From Pseudomonas brassicacearum subsp. neoaurantiaca (lineage in GTDB: Bacteria > Pseudomonadota > Gammaproteobacteria > Pseudomonadales > Pseudomonadaceae): a DNA stretch of 64,000 nucleotides. Below the pieces are notes generated by a model. It was not told where the DNA came from and made no database searches. It was given only the letters and a program-made list of their open reading frames with translations. Shown in pieces: positions 54,820 through 63,490 of this stretch. Made by a program: the position numbers and the translations under genes. The DNA is taken from positions 1 through 64,000 of the forward strand of contig NZ_VDLV01000003.1 of assembly GCF_013608025.1 (NCBI RefSeq), given 5' to 3'. How positions within the stretch are numbered: the first letter of the stretch is position 1; each line of letters opens with the position of its first letter.

Positions 54820-55054
54820 TCTTAGTGGGGTTTGCCATTGTGAGCGACGCAGCCAGCCTTTCCGCCGCTTCGCATAGAGCGGACTGGACACCACCTCTTA
54901 ATGACCAAGATCTTATTGTCTGTTTCATGCCAGTCCTAAGGTCAGCATGCTGGTCAAAGAGACAGCCAATTAGAGTCAAGGTGGTAGATGCAAGCAAAGA
55001 AATGGGGACACGATAATCGGTGCTCTTCGTATCCGTCCCTAGAACCTGATTGTC

Positions 55055-55297
55055 ATGAGTAAGGTGGGTCATGAATCGTGGGACGAGATTTATGCGGGCC
55101 ACTTCCAGATCGATGTAGACGGTTGGGAGATGTCGATTTACAACGACTGCTATCACCTCGACTACTGCGAACAATGCGTCAGTCCAGATGGGCGGCGATG
55201 GTCGTTTGACTCAGGGAGTCGATTTGGCACTGATCCGGTGGCGCTGCTTAGCAATTGGGAGCATCACACACTTGAGCGGATGTTAAAGGCGTTGTGA
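55055..55297 (+). CDS. DUF7693-like small protein
   Basis: An 80-residue soluble protein: the DVDGWEMSIYNDCYHLDYCEQCVSPDGR region is followed by RWSFDSGSRFGTDPVALLSN. I recognise this pattern from many Pseudomonas small proteins grouped as DUF7693; function unknown. The ribosome site is weak. It stands alone between two gene-poor stretches. Confidence 0.72.
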   Translation: MSKVGHESWDEIYAGHFQIDVDGWEMSIYNDCYHLDYCEQCVSPDGRRWSFDSGSRFGTDPVALLSNWEHHTLERMLKAL

Positions 55298-55748
55298 AGA
55301 AAATTTGGTTTGTGCGTGCCTCATTGGACGGCTGTCGTAAATGAAGCCGACGGTGTCCGCTGTCTTGGCTCTCTGGGCTTCCATCCTTACGTCTCGGCCC
55401 CTCGGCCCGCGCGCTCCGCTTGCGTTGAACACGTCTCTAAACGACAGAAAGACTGCCTTCGATGCTCGGTTTGCCTACTCTTCGTCGCTAATGGGAGAGT
55501 CCGTTACCTCATCCGAGGCAACTGAGACTAGGCGCTTATTTCTGAGAGACTGAGAAAGTCATGACCTCTGTCATGCACTCACCTAGCAGTGCTGAGCAAT
55601 GGCAAGATGCTATTGCATAGTTCTTAGGGCACCTCGTACCATCCTTGAGCGGGTAAGCCACTCGCTTCTTTCCGCTGGTGAAATCAATAATAAAAAGGAG
55701 CATTTGTGAAGGAACGACGCGCATTGAAGGCCTTTAGGAGCTGTCACC
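55298..55748. other. Gene-free stretch of 451 bases before the PIN-domain gene
   Basis: It contains the third copy of the dispersed motif (55366-55430). The promoter of the large PIN-domain gene should lie near 55,680-55,740. No other feature is seen. Confidence 0.45.
55366..55430. repeat. Dispersed island motif, copy 3
   Basis: TGGCTCTCTGGGCTTCCATC, then CTTACGTCTCGGCCCCTCGG and CCCGCGCGCTCCGCTTGCG. It is related to copies at 51155-51210 and 52361-52418. Confidence 0.6.
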
Positions 55749-58025
55749 ATGGCTAACCGACAGCTTTCTCCGGATATCGTCGCACTAATCCACCACGTGG
55801 AGTTGAACGAGTCTGGCTGGTGGAAAAAAGGTGTTAGCCAGATTGTAAAAGGCGTGCTTTGGAAGAATCATGGAGCAGCGCTGGGGTTGAATGCACTACA
55901 TGACGCGATTCGTGCAGAGGCGCCCGGAGCCCTTGGATCTGATGACGAGCTCGAAAGGCAACTGAATAATCTCCGCGATCAGGGAACCGTTTCGATCTTA
56001 CCAGGGCCAGCCTACAAGCTGACCGAGCGAGCTTTTAACGATCTTTCTGCTCAAGCTGCCACTGCACATGCGGAGCAGGATGCGTGCGAGGCGGACTTTA
56101 TTGCGACCTGCCGGGAACATTGTCCAACCCTTGATTCCAACCTGGTATGGAAAGATTTCACTGAGGCGCTTTCGCGTGCGATCCGCATCAGCGGTGCCAA
56201 CCTCTTCAAGCTATTGGTCGGTGGCAAGTTGCAGAATGATTTCGACTGGTTGAATAGCCTTTTCCACAAAGTGGATACCGACAACCGAGAGGGGCTGCGC
56301 AAAGTCTTGATGTTCTTCTTCAATCCGGGAAATCAAGTCTGTCGAAGCCAGATTCTCCGCTTCATGACGGCCTACTTTTTCGCGGAGGCAACCCGCCTCA
56401 ACCCTGAAACCCTTGCTGCCATCAACCAGGCTCGTAAGGTGAAAACAATTAAGGTGGTATTGGACACCAATTTCCTTTTCTCCGTGCTCCAGCTTCACGA
56501 CAACCCGGCTGACGCGGCAGCGTTATCACTCGTTGATTTGGCTCACAAGAGCAACGGGAAGCTGGATATAAAGCTTTACGTGTTGCCGAGCACTCTGGAA
56601 GAAGCCAAGCGCGTTCTAATCGCACAGCTGCATATTATTGACCGCATACGGGTCACTCAGGCGATGTCCCGAGTAGCCATGACTCAGCCGCTACCCAGCA
56701 TCGCCAAAAAGTTCTTCAGCACCGCCGCCTCGACGGCAAATCTTTCTGCTGCCGATTTCTTTCGCCCTTACATTGATGAGCTTAGGTTCATCCTAGAGGA
56801 AAAAGGAATAAGCGTACTGGATGCACATCCAAGCATCTATCACACACGCCAGGATGTCATCGACGATGTTATGCACGAGGTTGAGAGGGAGACAAAAGAA
56901 CTCCCGGAGAAACGTCGCAAAGGGTACGAGGCTCTGCTGCATGACGCCGTTCTGTGGCATGCCGTCAACGACCGACGCCTCCCTAATCATGAGTCGCCTT
57001 TCGAAACTGAGTATTGGGCAGTTTCCATAGACTGGCGTCTAATCGGCTTTGACCGAGCAAAACGCGCAGCCATCCGCTCGAAGCTGCCGGTGGTACTGCA
57101 TCCAAGCAACTTGGTACAGCTCATCCAGTTTTGGGTGCCTCGCTCCCCAGAACTCGAGGAAAGTCTGGTTGACTCCTTGCGTCTGCCACTTTTTTTCCAA
57201 TCGTTCGATCTTGAGGATGAAAGGGCGACGTTGAAGGTGCTGGAGTCAATGTCGAGATTCGAAAATGTTGGAGATCTCCCAGAATCCGCCATCCGCGTGG
57301 TGCTTACTAATCGGGCGCTTCGCGCGCGGATCAGCAATATTGAAACCTCCAATCAGGAAGTGTTCGAGTTAGTACATGATGAGCTGTTGAGCCACCACCG
57401 AAACGTTTCCCAGCAGCTTGAAGAGGCCAAGGCCGTACTGGATGAAAAGGAAAAGCACCTGCTTGAGGAGCGGGCGGCCCGTTCTGCCGTAGAAGGTCGA
57501 CAGGACATCACCGCCAAGCAGATCGCTGATTTAGAGTCCGAGCGGAGGATTGCCGAGCAGAGGGCTCAAGATCTCGAGACTGCACAGGCTCAGTTGCAAC
57601 AGCACCTGCAGGAAGCTAACGAGGCCACAAACGAGATCCAGGCTCATCGAGACCGTGCCGAAGCCGCTGAGAGATCACTCACACGTATCAAATATGTCGG
57701 GATTTTTCTCGTGCTTCCCACCCTACTAGGTCTGGGTATATATTTTTTGAGCAGTGCTTTAACACCCGAAATGCTGCCGGTGGTAACCACAGATACAAGG
57801 GTACTGTGCTTGCGTCTTTTCGCAGCCACTCTCCCTCTGACTTTAGCTTTCTGCTTTTCAGCGAAATACGTCGAGCCCAAGCCTCATCTGAGCTCTTGGA
57901 AGCTGAGCAAATTCTTGAGCTGGGTCGGTCGTAAGGTCATCGTTGCCCCAGCATTGATCGCTGGCGAAGGTATCTTCACGGGCGGGACATGGGATGGGAT
58001 CAAGGCGCTGCTCGGTATCAACTGA
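55749..58025 (+). CDS. Membrane-anchored PIN-like nuclease with coiled coil
   Basis: A 758-residue protein with an unusual layout. Residues ~1-100 resemble a winged helix (LNALHDAIRAEAPGALGSDDELERQ, then LRDQGTVSILPGPAYKLTER). A helical region follows. From ~235 to ~440 there is a PIN-like nuclease domain: KVVLDTNFLFSVLQLH (first Asp near 239), PSTLEEAKRVL (Glu), ALLHDAVLWHAVNDRR (Asp) and YWAVSIDWRLIGFDRA (Asp). A long coiled coil (~553-640) leads to two membrane segments (GIFLVLPTLLGLGIYFLSSAL; LRLFAATLPLTLAFCFSA) and a cytosolic tail. The expected activity is metal-dependent RNA or DNA cleavage at the membrane. I know of no named system with this order. Confidence 0.78.
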   Translation: MANRQLSPDIVALIHHVELNESGWWKKGVSQIVKGVLWKNHGAALGLNALHDAIRAEAPGALGSDDELERQLNNLRDQGTVSILPGPAYKLTERAFNDLSAQAATAHAEQDACEADFIATCREHCPTLDSNLVWKDFTEALSRAIRISGANLFKLLVGGKLQNDFDWLNSLFHKVDTDNREGLRKVLMFFFNPGNQVCRSQILRFMTAYFFAEATRLNPETLAAINQARKVKTIKVVLDTNFLFSVLQLHDNPADAAALSLVDLAHKSNGKLDIKLYVLPSTLEEAKRVLIAQLHIIDRIRVTQAMSRVAMTQPLPSIAKKFFSTAASTANLSAADFFRPYIDELRFILEEKGISVLDAHPSIYHTRQDVIDDVMHEVERETKELPEKRRKGYEALLHDAVLWHAVNDRRLPNHESPFETEYWAVSIDWRLIGFDRAKRAAIRSKLPVVLHPSNLVQLIQFWVPRSPELEESLVDSLRLPLFFQSFDLEDERATLKVLESMSRFENVGDLPESAIRVVLTNRALRARISNIETSNQEVFELVHDELLSHHRNVSQQLEEAKAVLDEKEKHLLEERAARSAVEGRQDITAKQIADLESERRIAEQRAQDLETAQAQLQQHLQEANEATNEIQAHRDRAEAAERSLTRIKYVGIFLVLPTLLGLGIYFLSSALTPEMLPVVTTDTRVLCLRLFAATLPLTLAFCFSAKYVEPKPHLSSWKLSKFLSWVGRKVIVAPALIAGEGIFTGGTWDGIKALLGIN

Positions 58026-58129
58026 TACAGATCTAGAGCCCACCTCTCAGTGTGCCCTGCTTCCCTGTCCTGTCCCACCATCACCCTATTTGCTGCTGGT
58101 ATGCTCGGCTTAAAACAGGAGTAAAAAAA

Positions 58130-58339
58130 GTGGCTAGCGAATACTCATTATCAGACATCTTGGAAAGGATGTATGAGAACCAACTCGCCCTTGAGGCAGC
58201 TCTGATGGAATTGACCCTCCACCTCGAGGCTCACGGTCATGAAGATGTGGGGGATAATGTCCGTGGCGCCCTGGAAACAATTGGCGAGAACGCCGGACAT
58301 ATTAAGCAAGGTCTAGCCCGCCTCAGCAAGCCAGTATGA
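58130..58339 (+). CDS. Small helical protein, 69 residues
   Basis: It starts at GTG 58130 with CAGGAG nine bases upstream: MASEYSLSDILERMYENQLAL, then EAALMELTLHLEAHGHEDVG and DNVRGALETIGENAGHIKQG. It is all-helical and acidic in the first half, in the style of an antitoxin or adaptor. The next gene overlaps its stop by four bases. Confidence 0.68.
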   Translation: MASEYSLSDILERMYENQLALEAALMELTLHLEAHGHEDVGDNVRGALETIGENAGHIKQGLARLSKPV

Positions 58340-58812
58340 CCCAGCCGCTATTTGACTTTGATCTCAAACGCGTCTCACGCGAGCACTACATAACCGGGAA
58401 AGCTGCGATCAATTTTCCGCGCCCTCAAACCACCACTGGGGGGTGGCACTTCCTGTCGTACTTTGACCGCGAGGCTGGGGTCGTCAAGGTGTCGTTGGCG
58501 GGCATCCACTATCCTGATACCAGCAGTTTTTTTGTCGACGTAGGCATCATCGACATCACAGACCAACTGTCTCAGCGTGGTTGGCCTGCAGAGGGGCGAA
58601 AGCTGTACATGGCGGATCACTACAGAGCCGCAGCAGACATGAGTGTGAAATGGGCCCTTAGCTGCTCAGATCACTGCAGTGTCGAGATTGACGAGTGGTT
58701 TCCCTCCCAAGCAGAAAGACAGCGTTTGCTCGCGATGCTTGACATGGGTAAGCCCAAGCTTTTCGAGCTAGGTAAGCTGCAAAAAATGGAAACTTGGCTG
58801 CGCTCGCAATAG
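58336..58812 (+). CDS. Unrecognised 158-residue protein coupled to the small helical gene
   Basis: It starts inside the stop of the previous gene (ATGA at 58336). The sequence is mixed alpha/beta (GGWHFLSYFDREAGVVKVSL, SSFFVDVGIIDITDQLSQRG) with a helical C-terminus (AERQRLLAMLDMGKPKLFEL). There is no signal peptide and no known catalytic motif. The tight coupling of a small acidic helical protein and a larger alpha/beta protein resembles a toxin-antitoxin pair, but no family is recognised. Confidence 0.7.
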   Translation: MTQPLFDFDLKRVSREHYITGKAAINFPRPQTTTGGWHFLSYFDREAGVVKVSLAGIHYPDTSSFFVDVGIIDITDQLSQRGWPAEGRKLYMADHYRAAADMSVKWALSCSDHCSVEIDEWFPSQAERQRLLAMLDMGKPKLFELGKLQKMETWLRSQ

Positions 58813-59186
58813 ATTGATGACGCGAGGTTGGTCAGGACGACAGGCTGGACACCGCTTGCTGAGCGTGAGCGATGGATATGCATAAGAAATTTCAGTCATA
58901 GTCTGTCCCGCTCCTGATTCTTTTCGCTGCCTTATGGGCAATTGACTAAAAAGACACGCCTCAAGGTCAAGTTCAACCGAGCCACCTGAGCGCTTAGCAT
59001 ACGCCAGGCTCAGACGTTTCCATTTCTTCATCAGCATTCCGGCATGCCAGAGAATTTGTGGCATGCTCCCGAAACTGCACCAATTATGTACAGTAAGTCA
59101 CTCTGGGATGTCCACGAATTGGCAATGATGACCAATGAAGCCCCCATCCATTACTAGGATTAAATTAGAAAGGGATATCACTGCTC
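58813..59186. other. Gene-free stretch of 374 bases
   Basis: It lies between convergent genes. A minus-strand frame (58768-59064) overlaps the previous gene and looks like a shadow. No terminator with a clear T tract is seen. Confidence 0.4.
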
Positions 59187-59612
59187 TTAACCTTCAGCAA
59201 GATCATTCACATCCTCGTACAGTTCTTTTACGAGTGCCGGAATGACAGTCAGGCTGGTAATCTTAGGGTCAGGAACAGCCACTACAACACCAATAGCGAC
59301 AAGATCGGCAACAATTTCGATGACCTTGCCAACTATAACTATATTGCTTATCGTTTTAGCAGCTGCTTCAACTGAACTTTCTAAATCCTCTACGGAAGAA
59401 TGCAAGTCTACAGCCATCGCTCTAAAGGCCATTTTTTGAAACTCTTGGGCAATCTTGATCAGCGGCTTGCTTCCTTGATAGAGATCGGATAGCTCTGCTG
59501 GGGAAAGCGTAGTTGATGGATTTTGCAGCTCCTGATTTATAATGATGTATACGGCTAGATATTGATTGGCTAAGTTAAAGTGTTCTTTTGCAGTCAGTGT
59601 TTTGTTAGGCAT
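59187..59612 (-). CDS. Helical protein with central hydrophobic hairpin
   Basis: A 141-residue protein, helical throughout: TAKEHFNLANQYLAVYIII, SSVEDLESSVEAAAKTISN. Next is a strongly hydrophobic stretch (IVIVGKVIEIVADLVAIGVVVAV) that ends in PDPKI, then another helix. That layout, a hydrophobic hairpin between long amphipathic helices, is reminiscent of alpha-helical pore-forming proteins. It lies 15 bases downstream of the lipoprotein gene on the same strand. No signal peptide; no recognised family. Confidence 0.72.
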   Translation of the reverse strand: MPNKTLTAKEHFNLANQYLAVYIIINQELQNPSTTLSPAELSDLYQGSKPLIKIAQEFQKMAFRAMAVDLHSSVEDLESSVEAAAKTISNIVIVGKVIEIVADLVAIGVVVAVPDPKITSLTVIPALVKELYEDVNDLAEG

Positions 59613-59627
59613 GATGCATACCTCTCG

Positions 59628-60545
59628 TTAGTTTTTGAATGCAGCTTTGTATTCTTCACGAGTTTTTGATATTTCGTTTTTCGCCACTTTAAGCTCGCCC
59701 ACCAATCGTTTGAACGAGTCGGTATTGAATGAGCTCAACTCCATTGCCATTTTGTGATGCATCTCACCTACCTTTCGCAAAGCTACGTCGTATGCAGCAA
59801 TTGCTTCAGCTTTATTATCGTAGATTTCGACTACGGAACGTTTATCTTTTTCCCACTGATAGGCGCTAGTAAAATTCGCCGGTATTGGGTATTGACGGGT
59901 TGTTTCATCGTACCAGCTCAACACGCTATACTTCTCAGCGGATATAAACTTAGAAATGCTGCCTAGGGAGGTGGCCAATATGTTTGTCAGCTGTTGAACT
60001 GATCCATCATTTTCGACGATCAACTCTTTTAATTTATAGTGCCTATACCCATTTAATGGCAGCTTCACCAGTTTCAAGATAGAGCCGTAGGCTGCGTTAG
60101 CTTTTTTCTTCTCATCCGTGGCTAAAGGCAGAGCATCAAGATTAGTGACTAGCCCATCTACTTGCTTGGAAACATCCACCAAATCATCATCTGCCAGCGC
60201 ACCCAGCTTGGTCATATAAGCGGCCAGTAAGGCATGAAGCGATTTCACTGCTTCAATTTGAGGCTTTGTGAGCGTTGAGTTGGGGCCAACTGGGCCTTCT
60301 GCCTTGATACCGTTTTTGGGTGGAAGCCGATTCAAAATTGCATCAAATCTCTTGGAGCGCTCCCCCCAGCCAACCCAATAATCAACAGCTTGCGGTGCTG
60401 CAGCCAGTGCGGCAGATTGGTTTGAAAAATCTCTCACTTCTTCAAGGTTGGCGCATCCGTGAAGAATTATCAGAGCGACCAGTGCACCACTCAGCTTAAC
60501 AGTCAGCTTCCATGTTTTAATTCGTTGATCCAAAAATCTGCGCAT
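59628..60545 (-). CDS. Long helical lipoprotein
   Basis: A 305-residue protein with a lipoprotein signal (LSGALVALIILHGC) after a basic 16-residue start. The mature part is almost entirely helical (QIEAVKSLHALLAAYMTKLG; VDVSKQVDGLVTNLDALPL; SFKRLVGELKVAKNEISKTR), with heptad-like spacing. It is the first gene of a pair with the hydrophobic-hairpin protein. I do not recognise a family; an envelope-attached helical bundle that works with the second protein is the simplest reading. Confidence 0.75.
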   Translation of the reverse strand: MRRFLDQRIKTWKLTVKLSGALVALIILHGCANLEEVRDFSNQSAALAAAPQAVDYWVGWGERSKRFDAILNRLPPKNGIKAEGPVGPNSTLTKPQIEAVKSLHALLAAYMTKLGALADDDLVDVSKQVDGLVTNLDALPLATDEKKKANAAYGSILKLVKLPLNGYRHYKLKELIVENDGSVQQLTNILATSLGSISKFISAEKYSVLSWYDETTRQYPIPANFTSAYQWEKDKRSVVEIYDNKAEAIAAYDVALRKVGEMHHKMAMELSSFNTDSFKRLVGELKVAKNEISKTREEYKAAFKN

Positions 60546-61035
60546 AGCAGTATTCCTCTGATTGGGTTTTTGGATAACTAAGTTTCGGCACTCTCAAAAT
60601 TGTTACAGTTACAGCTCAATGGCAGAATGTCACCATCGTCTCTCTCACGCGCAAACGAGCTCCAACAGCATGATAGACACCTATTTATAAGTTCTTGCAC
60701 TGGCGCAGAAACAACAGTAGTGCCAGGCCATCAGTTCGTCCAGTCGATATGTGAAATATTTTTCATGTTTATTCAAGGTGCCGATCCGGCGGGTTTTTTG
60801 ATGTTTTCTGCTACTTCGTTTCTGAAGATGGAACCTCCTAAAACGGCATAACACTTATCGCAATTTATCTTAATAAATCTTTTAAATTTCACCGGGCTGC
60901 TTGTTTTTTATTCGCTCCCTACCCACGAGCATACGTGCAGATGACTTCGTCTTTCTTCAAGGTTATAAGGAGTCTTTCAGTCGTGGCTGAGCAAGAAGTT
61001 CAGTGCTCGGTGACGCTCAGCGCAGGCGAGAGAGG
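60546..61035. other. Gene-free stretch of 490 bases
   Basis: It holds the promoter of the helical lipoprotein pair at its left end. A plus-strand frame (60600-60851) lacks a ribosome site and protein-like character. GC content is low. No repeat is seen. Confidence 0.45.
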
Positions 61036-61410
61036 CTACTTGTCCACCTCTGCATTCCGCCAGCTACTGCATGAGCCCCGTCTGTGTGCGATTAGGCTCT
61101 CGACGGCCTCGCTGGCTGATAAATATTCGCGCTTACGTGCGAGTAGAAATTCTTGGTCAAGCGTCGCCCTGTTGTCAGCGATGAAGCCGTGGAAGGCGGC
61201 AACAATATGCGGGCGCGGGCGTCCATCAGCTACCTCCGAACTCGCAGAGTCGGGTCGAGACCTATCTCGATGAGCCAGCTCTAGAAAATGTAACCAAAGC
61301 CCATGGGGGGCTGTAGTGCGATGCTCGTGTCGATAACGATATGACGGTATCCGCAGCAGCTCAGGAGCTTGGTTAATAACCGATACCCAGCGCCTGAAAC
61401 GGAGAGTCAC
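61036..61410 (-). CDS. Doubtful 124-residue island protein
   Basis: The frame starts at GTG 61410 with AGG seven bases upstream. The C-terminal half (HIVAAFHGFIADNRATLDQE, FLLARKREYLSASEAVESLI) reads like real protein, but the N-terminal half (RIPSYRYRHEHRTTAPHGLW) does not. The gene may be a frameshifted remnant. A plus-strand frame over the same region is judged a shadow. Confidence 0.35.
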   Translation of the reverse strand: MTLRFRRWVSVINQAPELLRIPSYRYRHEHRTTAPHGLWLHFLELAHRDRSRPDSASSEVADGRPRPHIVAAFHGFIADNRATLDQEFLLARKREYLSASEAVESLIAHRRGSCSSWRNAEVDK

Positions 61411-61886
61411 TCATGCCTATGACGGAACTGTGATGCAGTTTAGGTATAGATTGATAGGCTCTTCGAACTTGACTGGATATTCGTAGGCTAACTGTAACGC
61501 CAGAAAAACGAAGCGCTTGGCACCGAGAGTTGAGACTAGGCCCCCGATAGCTTTGAGCTCATGCAGGTTGTCCTGTGTCAAAGCTATCAAATTCCCACAT
61601 TTTCTCCGGCAGATCAATACAACTGTTCATTGATTCGTTTCCCCCGGCAATGATCACCTGCTACTAGCCTGGTGACTCAGTGAGAGCATTCGAACGTAGG
61701 TACAACTTGTGAACGCATGCCTAATTACGAGCAACGTCAGAGATCGCCTGTTTCCTCTCTGGTCTCGAATTCACACCAAGCGCCCGGGTAAATTTTCCAG
61801 CAAGGCATTTCGATGACGAAGCCTCTTTCCAAGAGAAACCGAAGGAGCCCCTCATCAAATTATCTATTTCTCAGGAGGTTCCACCC
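61411..61886. other. Region of short broken frames
   Basis: On the minus strand a 66-codon frame (61417-61617, TTG start) and a shorter ATG frame at about 61,633 overlap in different phases. They could be one gene broken by a frameshift. No intact gene is supported. Confidence 0.35.
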
Positions 61887-62024
61887 ATGACGAAAGTGAA
61901 AACGACTATTACTGCAGCACCCCTGGCGAGAAATGGTGGTGCTTCTTTGAAAGACGTAGAAATTCGCGCAGACTTGATCGCCCATTACCGCGCTGGAACG
62001 TGGCGAGCACATACCGGGAGTTAA
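61887..62024 (+). CDS. Small ORF with strong ribosome site, antisense to an island gene
   Basis: A 45-residue frame preceded by TCAGGAGG seven bases before the ATG, one of the best ribosome sites in the island. The product begins MTKVKTTITAAPLARNGGAS and continues LKDVEIRADLIAHYRAGTWR. It overlaps the 3' end of the minus-strand gene 61909-62292. Either it is a real small protein or the ribosome site belonged to a longer gene whose rest is lost. Confidence 0.45.
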   Translation: MTKVKTTITAAPLARNGGASLKDVEIRADLIAHYRAGTWRAHTGS

Positions 62025-62292
62025 CGGTTGTCATAACCCAGAATCGCCCTTCACGCTCGACTTTCAACACGTCAGAAGTCCTGATCAGATGACCATCGCC
62101 AAGCCGACCGTACTGATCTTTTCGGTTGTGGCCAAAAACCACACCGATACCTGCGCGCGAGCGGATGGAAACTCCACAAAGGTAAGCGGTCACCGGTTCA
62201 TCGAAGCCCTGGGCCTGGGCCTTTATAATCCGCGTGAGATCGAAATCTGTATGGCGTTTCCCGTGCAGATTTACATCAATTGGGTTCAACAA
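61909..62292 (-). CDS. Small island protein, 127 residues
   Basis: It starts at a TTG (62292) with AAAGGA about ten bases upstream. The core RLGDGHLIRTSDVLKVEREG, then RFWVMTTVNSRYVLATF, looks like the beta-rich regulatory-type small proteins common in Pseudomonas integrative elements. It shares the 'text of N-[ST]-x-Y-V-L' at the end of its core with the DUF6957 protein upstream (RNTIYVLIGPG). Third gene of a minus-strand group. Confidence 0.55.
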   Translation of the reverse strand: MLNPIDVNLHGKRHTDFDLTRIIKAQAQGFDEPVTAYLCGVSIRSRAGIGVVFGHNRKDQYGRLGDGHLIRTSDVLKVEREGRFWVMTTVNSRYVLATFQRGNGRSSLREFLRLSKKHHHFSPGVLQ

Positions 62293-62382
62293 AATTGTGT
62301 TCCTTTCGCAGTCCCTATGGCGTTACCAGGAAGTCCTCACGGAACCATCTGTGTTGGTGTCGTGCAGAGCTCTTGGTAAATC

Positions 62383-62829
62383 TCAGGCTGTACGAATCAT
62401 GTTCGCGTGATAGACCGGACGAAGGTTGCGCAGCACATCACAGTTGAAGCCAGGTCGGTGAGAACTGTGATATTTGGAGCCCGTCTCCACCTGCAATAAA
62501 CACACCACGCATTCGTTCTCGTCTTCACCAAGCGTCACCTTGATCAGAGTCTCCATTCGCCAGCCTCCCGTTCCGTTCATATGGGCGGGAGTGACTACTT
62601 GTACCTCTGTGATGATCGTCTCAATGTCTTGGGAAATCAGCATCTGCTGCAGTCGAGGCTCACTGTCGATCATCAGAACAACCTCCGAGGTTCGCCCCTG
62701 ATGCTTAGTCTGGACGGTGACGTGATACCAGTGAGTGCGAAGCACTTTCGAGATCTGATGCCATTGGTACTGTCCGGCACCGAACATGCCCGGCAGCCCG
62801 AGCATGTCGGAGTCGTGTGTTCTAAACAT
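62383..62829 (-). CDS. Small island protein, 148 residues
   Basis: It starts at ATG 62829 with AAGGA six bases upstream. The sequence is beta-rich (THWYHVTVQTKHQGRTSEVV; RMETLIKVTLGEDENECVVC) with a conserved-looking C-terminus (CDVLRNLRPVYHANMIRT). Second of three small minus-strand genes that end the visible part of the island. I do not recognise a family. Confidence 0.6.
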   Translation of the reverse strand: MFRTHDSDMLGLPGMFGAGQYQWHQISKVLRTHWYHVTVQTKHQGRTSEVVLMIDSEPRLQQMLISQDIETIITEVQVVTPAHMNGTGGWRMETLIKVTLGEDENECVVCLLQVETGSKYHSSHRPGFNCDVLRNLRPVYHANMIRTA

Positions 62830-62871
62830 CGTGTGTCCTTAGCCTGGAAGGGGCTCCGATACGGAGCGCAG

Positions 62872-63264
62872 TTAGAAGAGGGAGAAAACGTCTTTCAGGC
62901 TCGCGGGTTGTTCATGACCTGGGCCAATCAAAACGTAAATCGTGTTTCTCGTTTCGAACACAACACCGTCGTGGAAATCGGTACACATGCTTGAACGAAC
63001 CCAGTCGCCCCTTTCGAAACGGCCTTGGCTGTCCTCGGCCACGTTGTGAGCAAACAGGATCATCGGAAGCTGGCCCGCTGCATGAAATTTGAAGAGCTCG
63101 TCGCGGGTGACTTCGATGCGAAATATTGTCCAGTCACGAACCAGGCAGTAAGGCTTTTTAGGAAATCGTTCGACTGCTAAAGCTCGGGCTTCGGAAGTCC
63201 CCGTCAGACCCTCGAGGGGCGTTCTAGGCCCTTTCATAAAATCGGGCTCTTGGACGCTAGCCAT
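62872..63264 (-). CDS. DUF6957 family protein
   Basis: A 130-residue protein. The start at 63264 is chosen because GAGGTG lies seven bases upstream. The second half carries the DUF6957 pattern: RDWTIFRIEVTRDELFKF, PMILFAHNVAEDSQGRFERG, DWVRSSMCTDFHDGVVFETR and NTIYVLIGPGHE. I know this family chiefly from Pseudomonas genomic islands; function unknown. It heads the three-gene minus-strand group and is divergent from the XRE regulator. Confidence 0.78.
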   Translation of the reverse strand: MASVQEPDFMKGPRTPLEGLTGTSEARALAVERFPKKPYCLVRDWTIFRIEVTRDELFKFHAAGQLPMILFAHNVAEDSQGRFERGDWVRSSMCTDFHDGVVFETRNTIYVLIGPGHEQPASLKDVFSLF

Positions 63265-63490
63265 AGGTTTCACCTCAATTAATAACCCGGAAATTGACAA
63301 TTCAATCCCGCTTGTTGGCGCTCGCCCCTCGCAAAGAGTCTCTCCGCACGCCAGTTGCGTTGGCTTAGAGACGTTAATCGGATCACGGGAAGCCAGCCAG
63401 AATGCAGCAAATGCACCATAATACGGATGATAGCCCGTGTTATGGTGCGCCGCAATATGGCCTCATCCTCGATTTGCTTGGGGAAAATTC

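Noticed and set aside
61417..61633. Two overlapping minus-strand short frames
   Set aside because: Each alone is weak; a frameshifted gene is possible but cannot be shown from one sequence.
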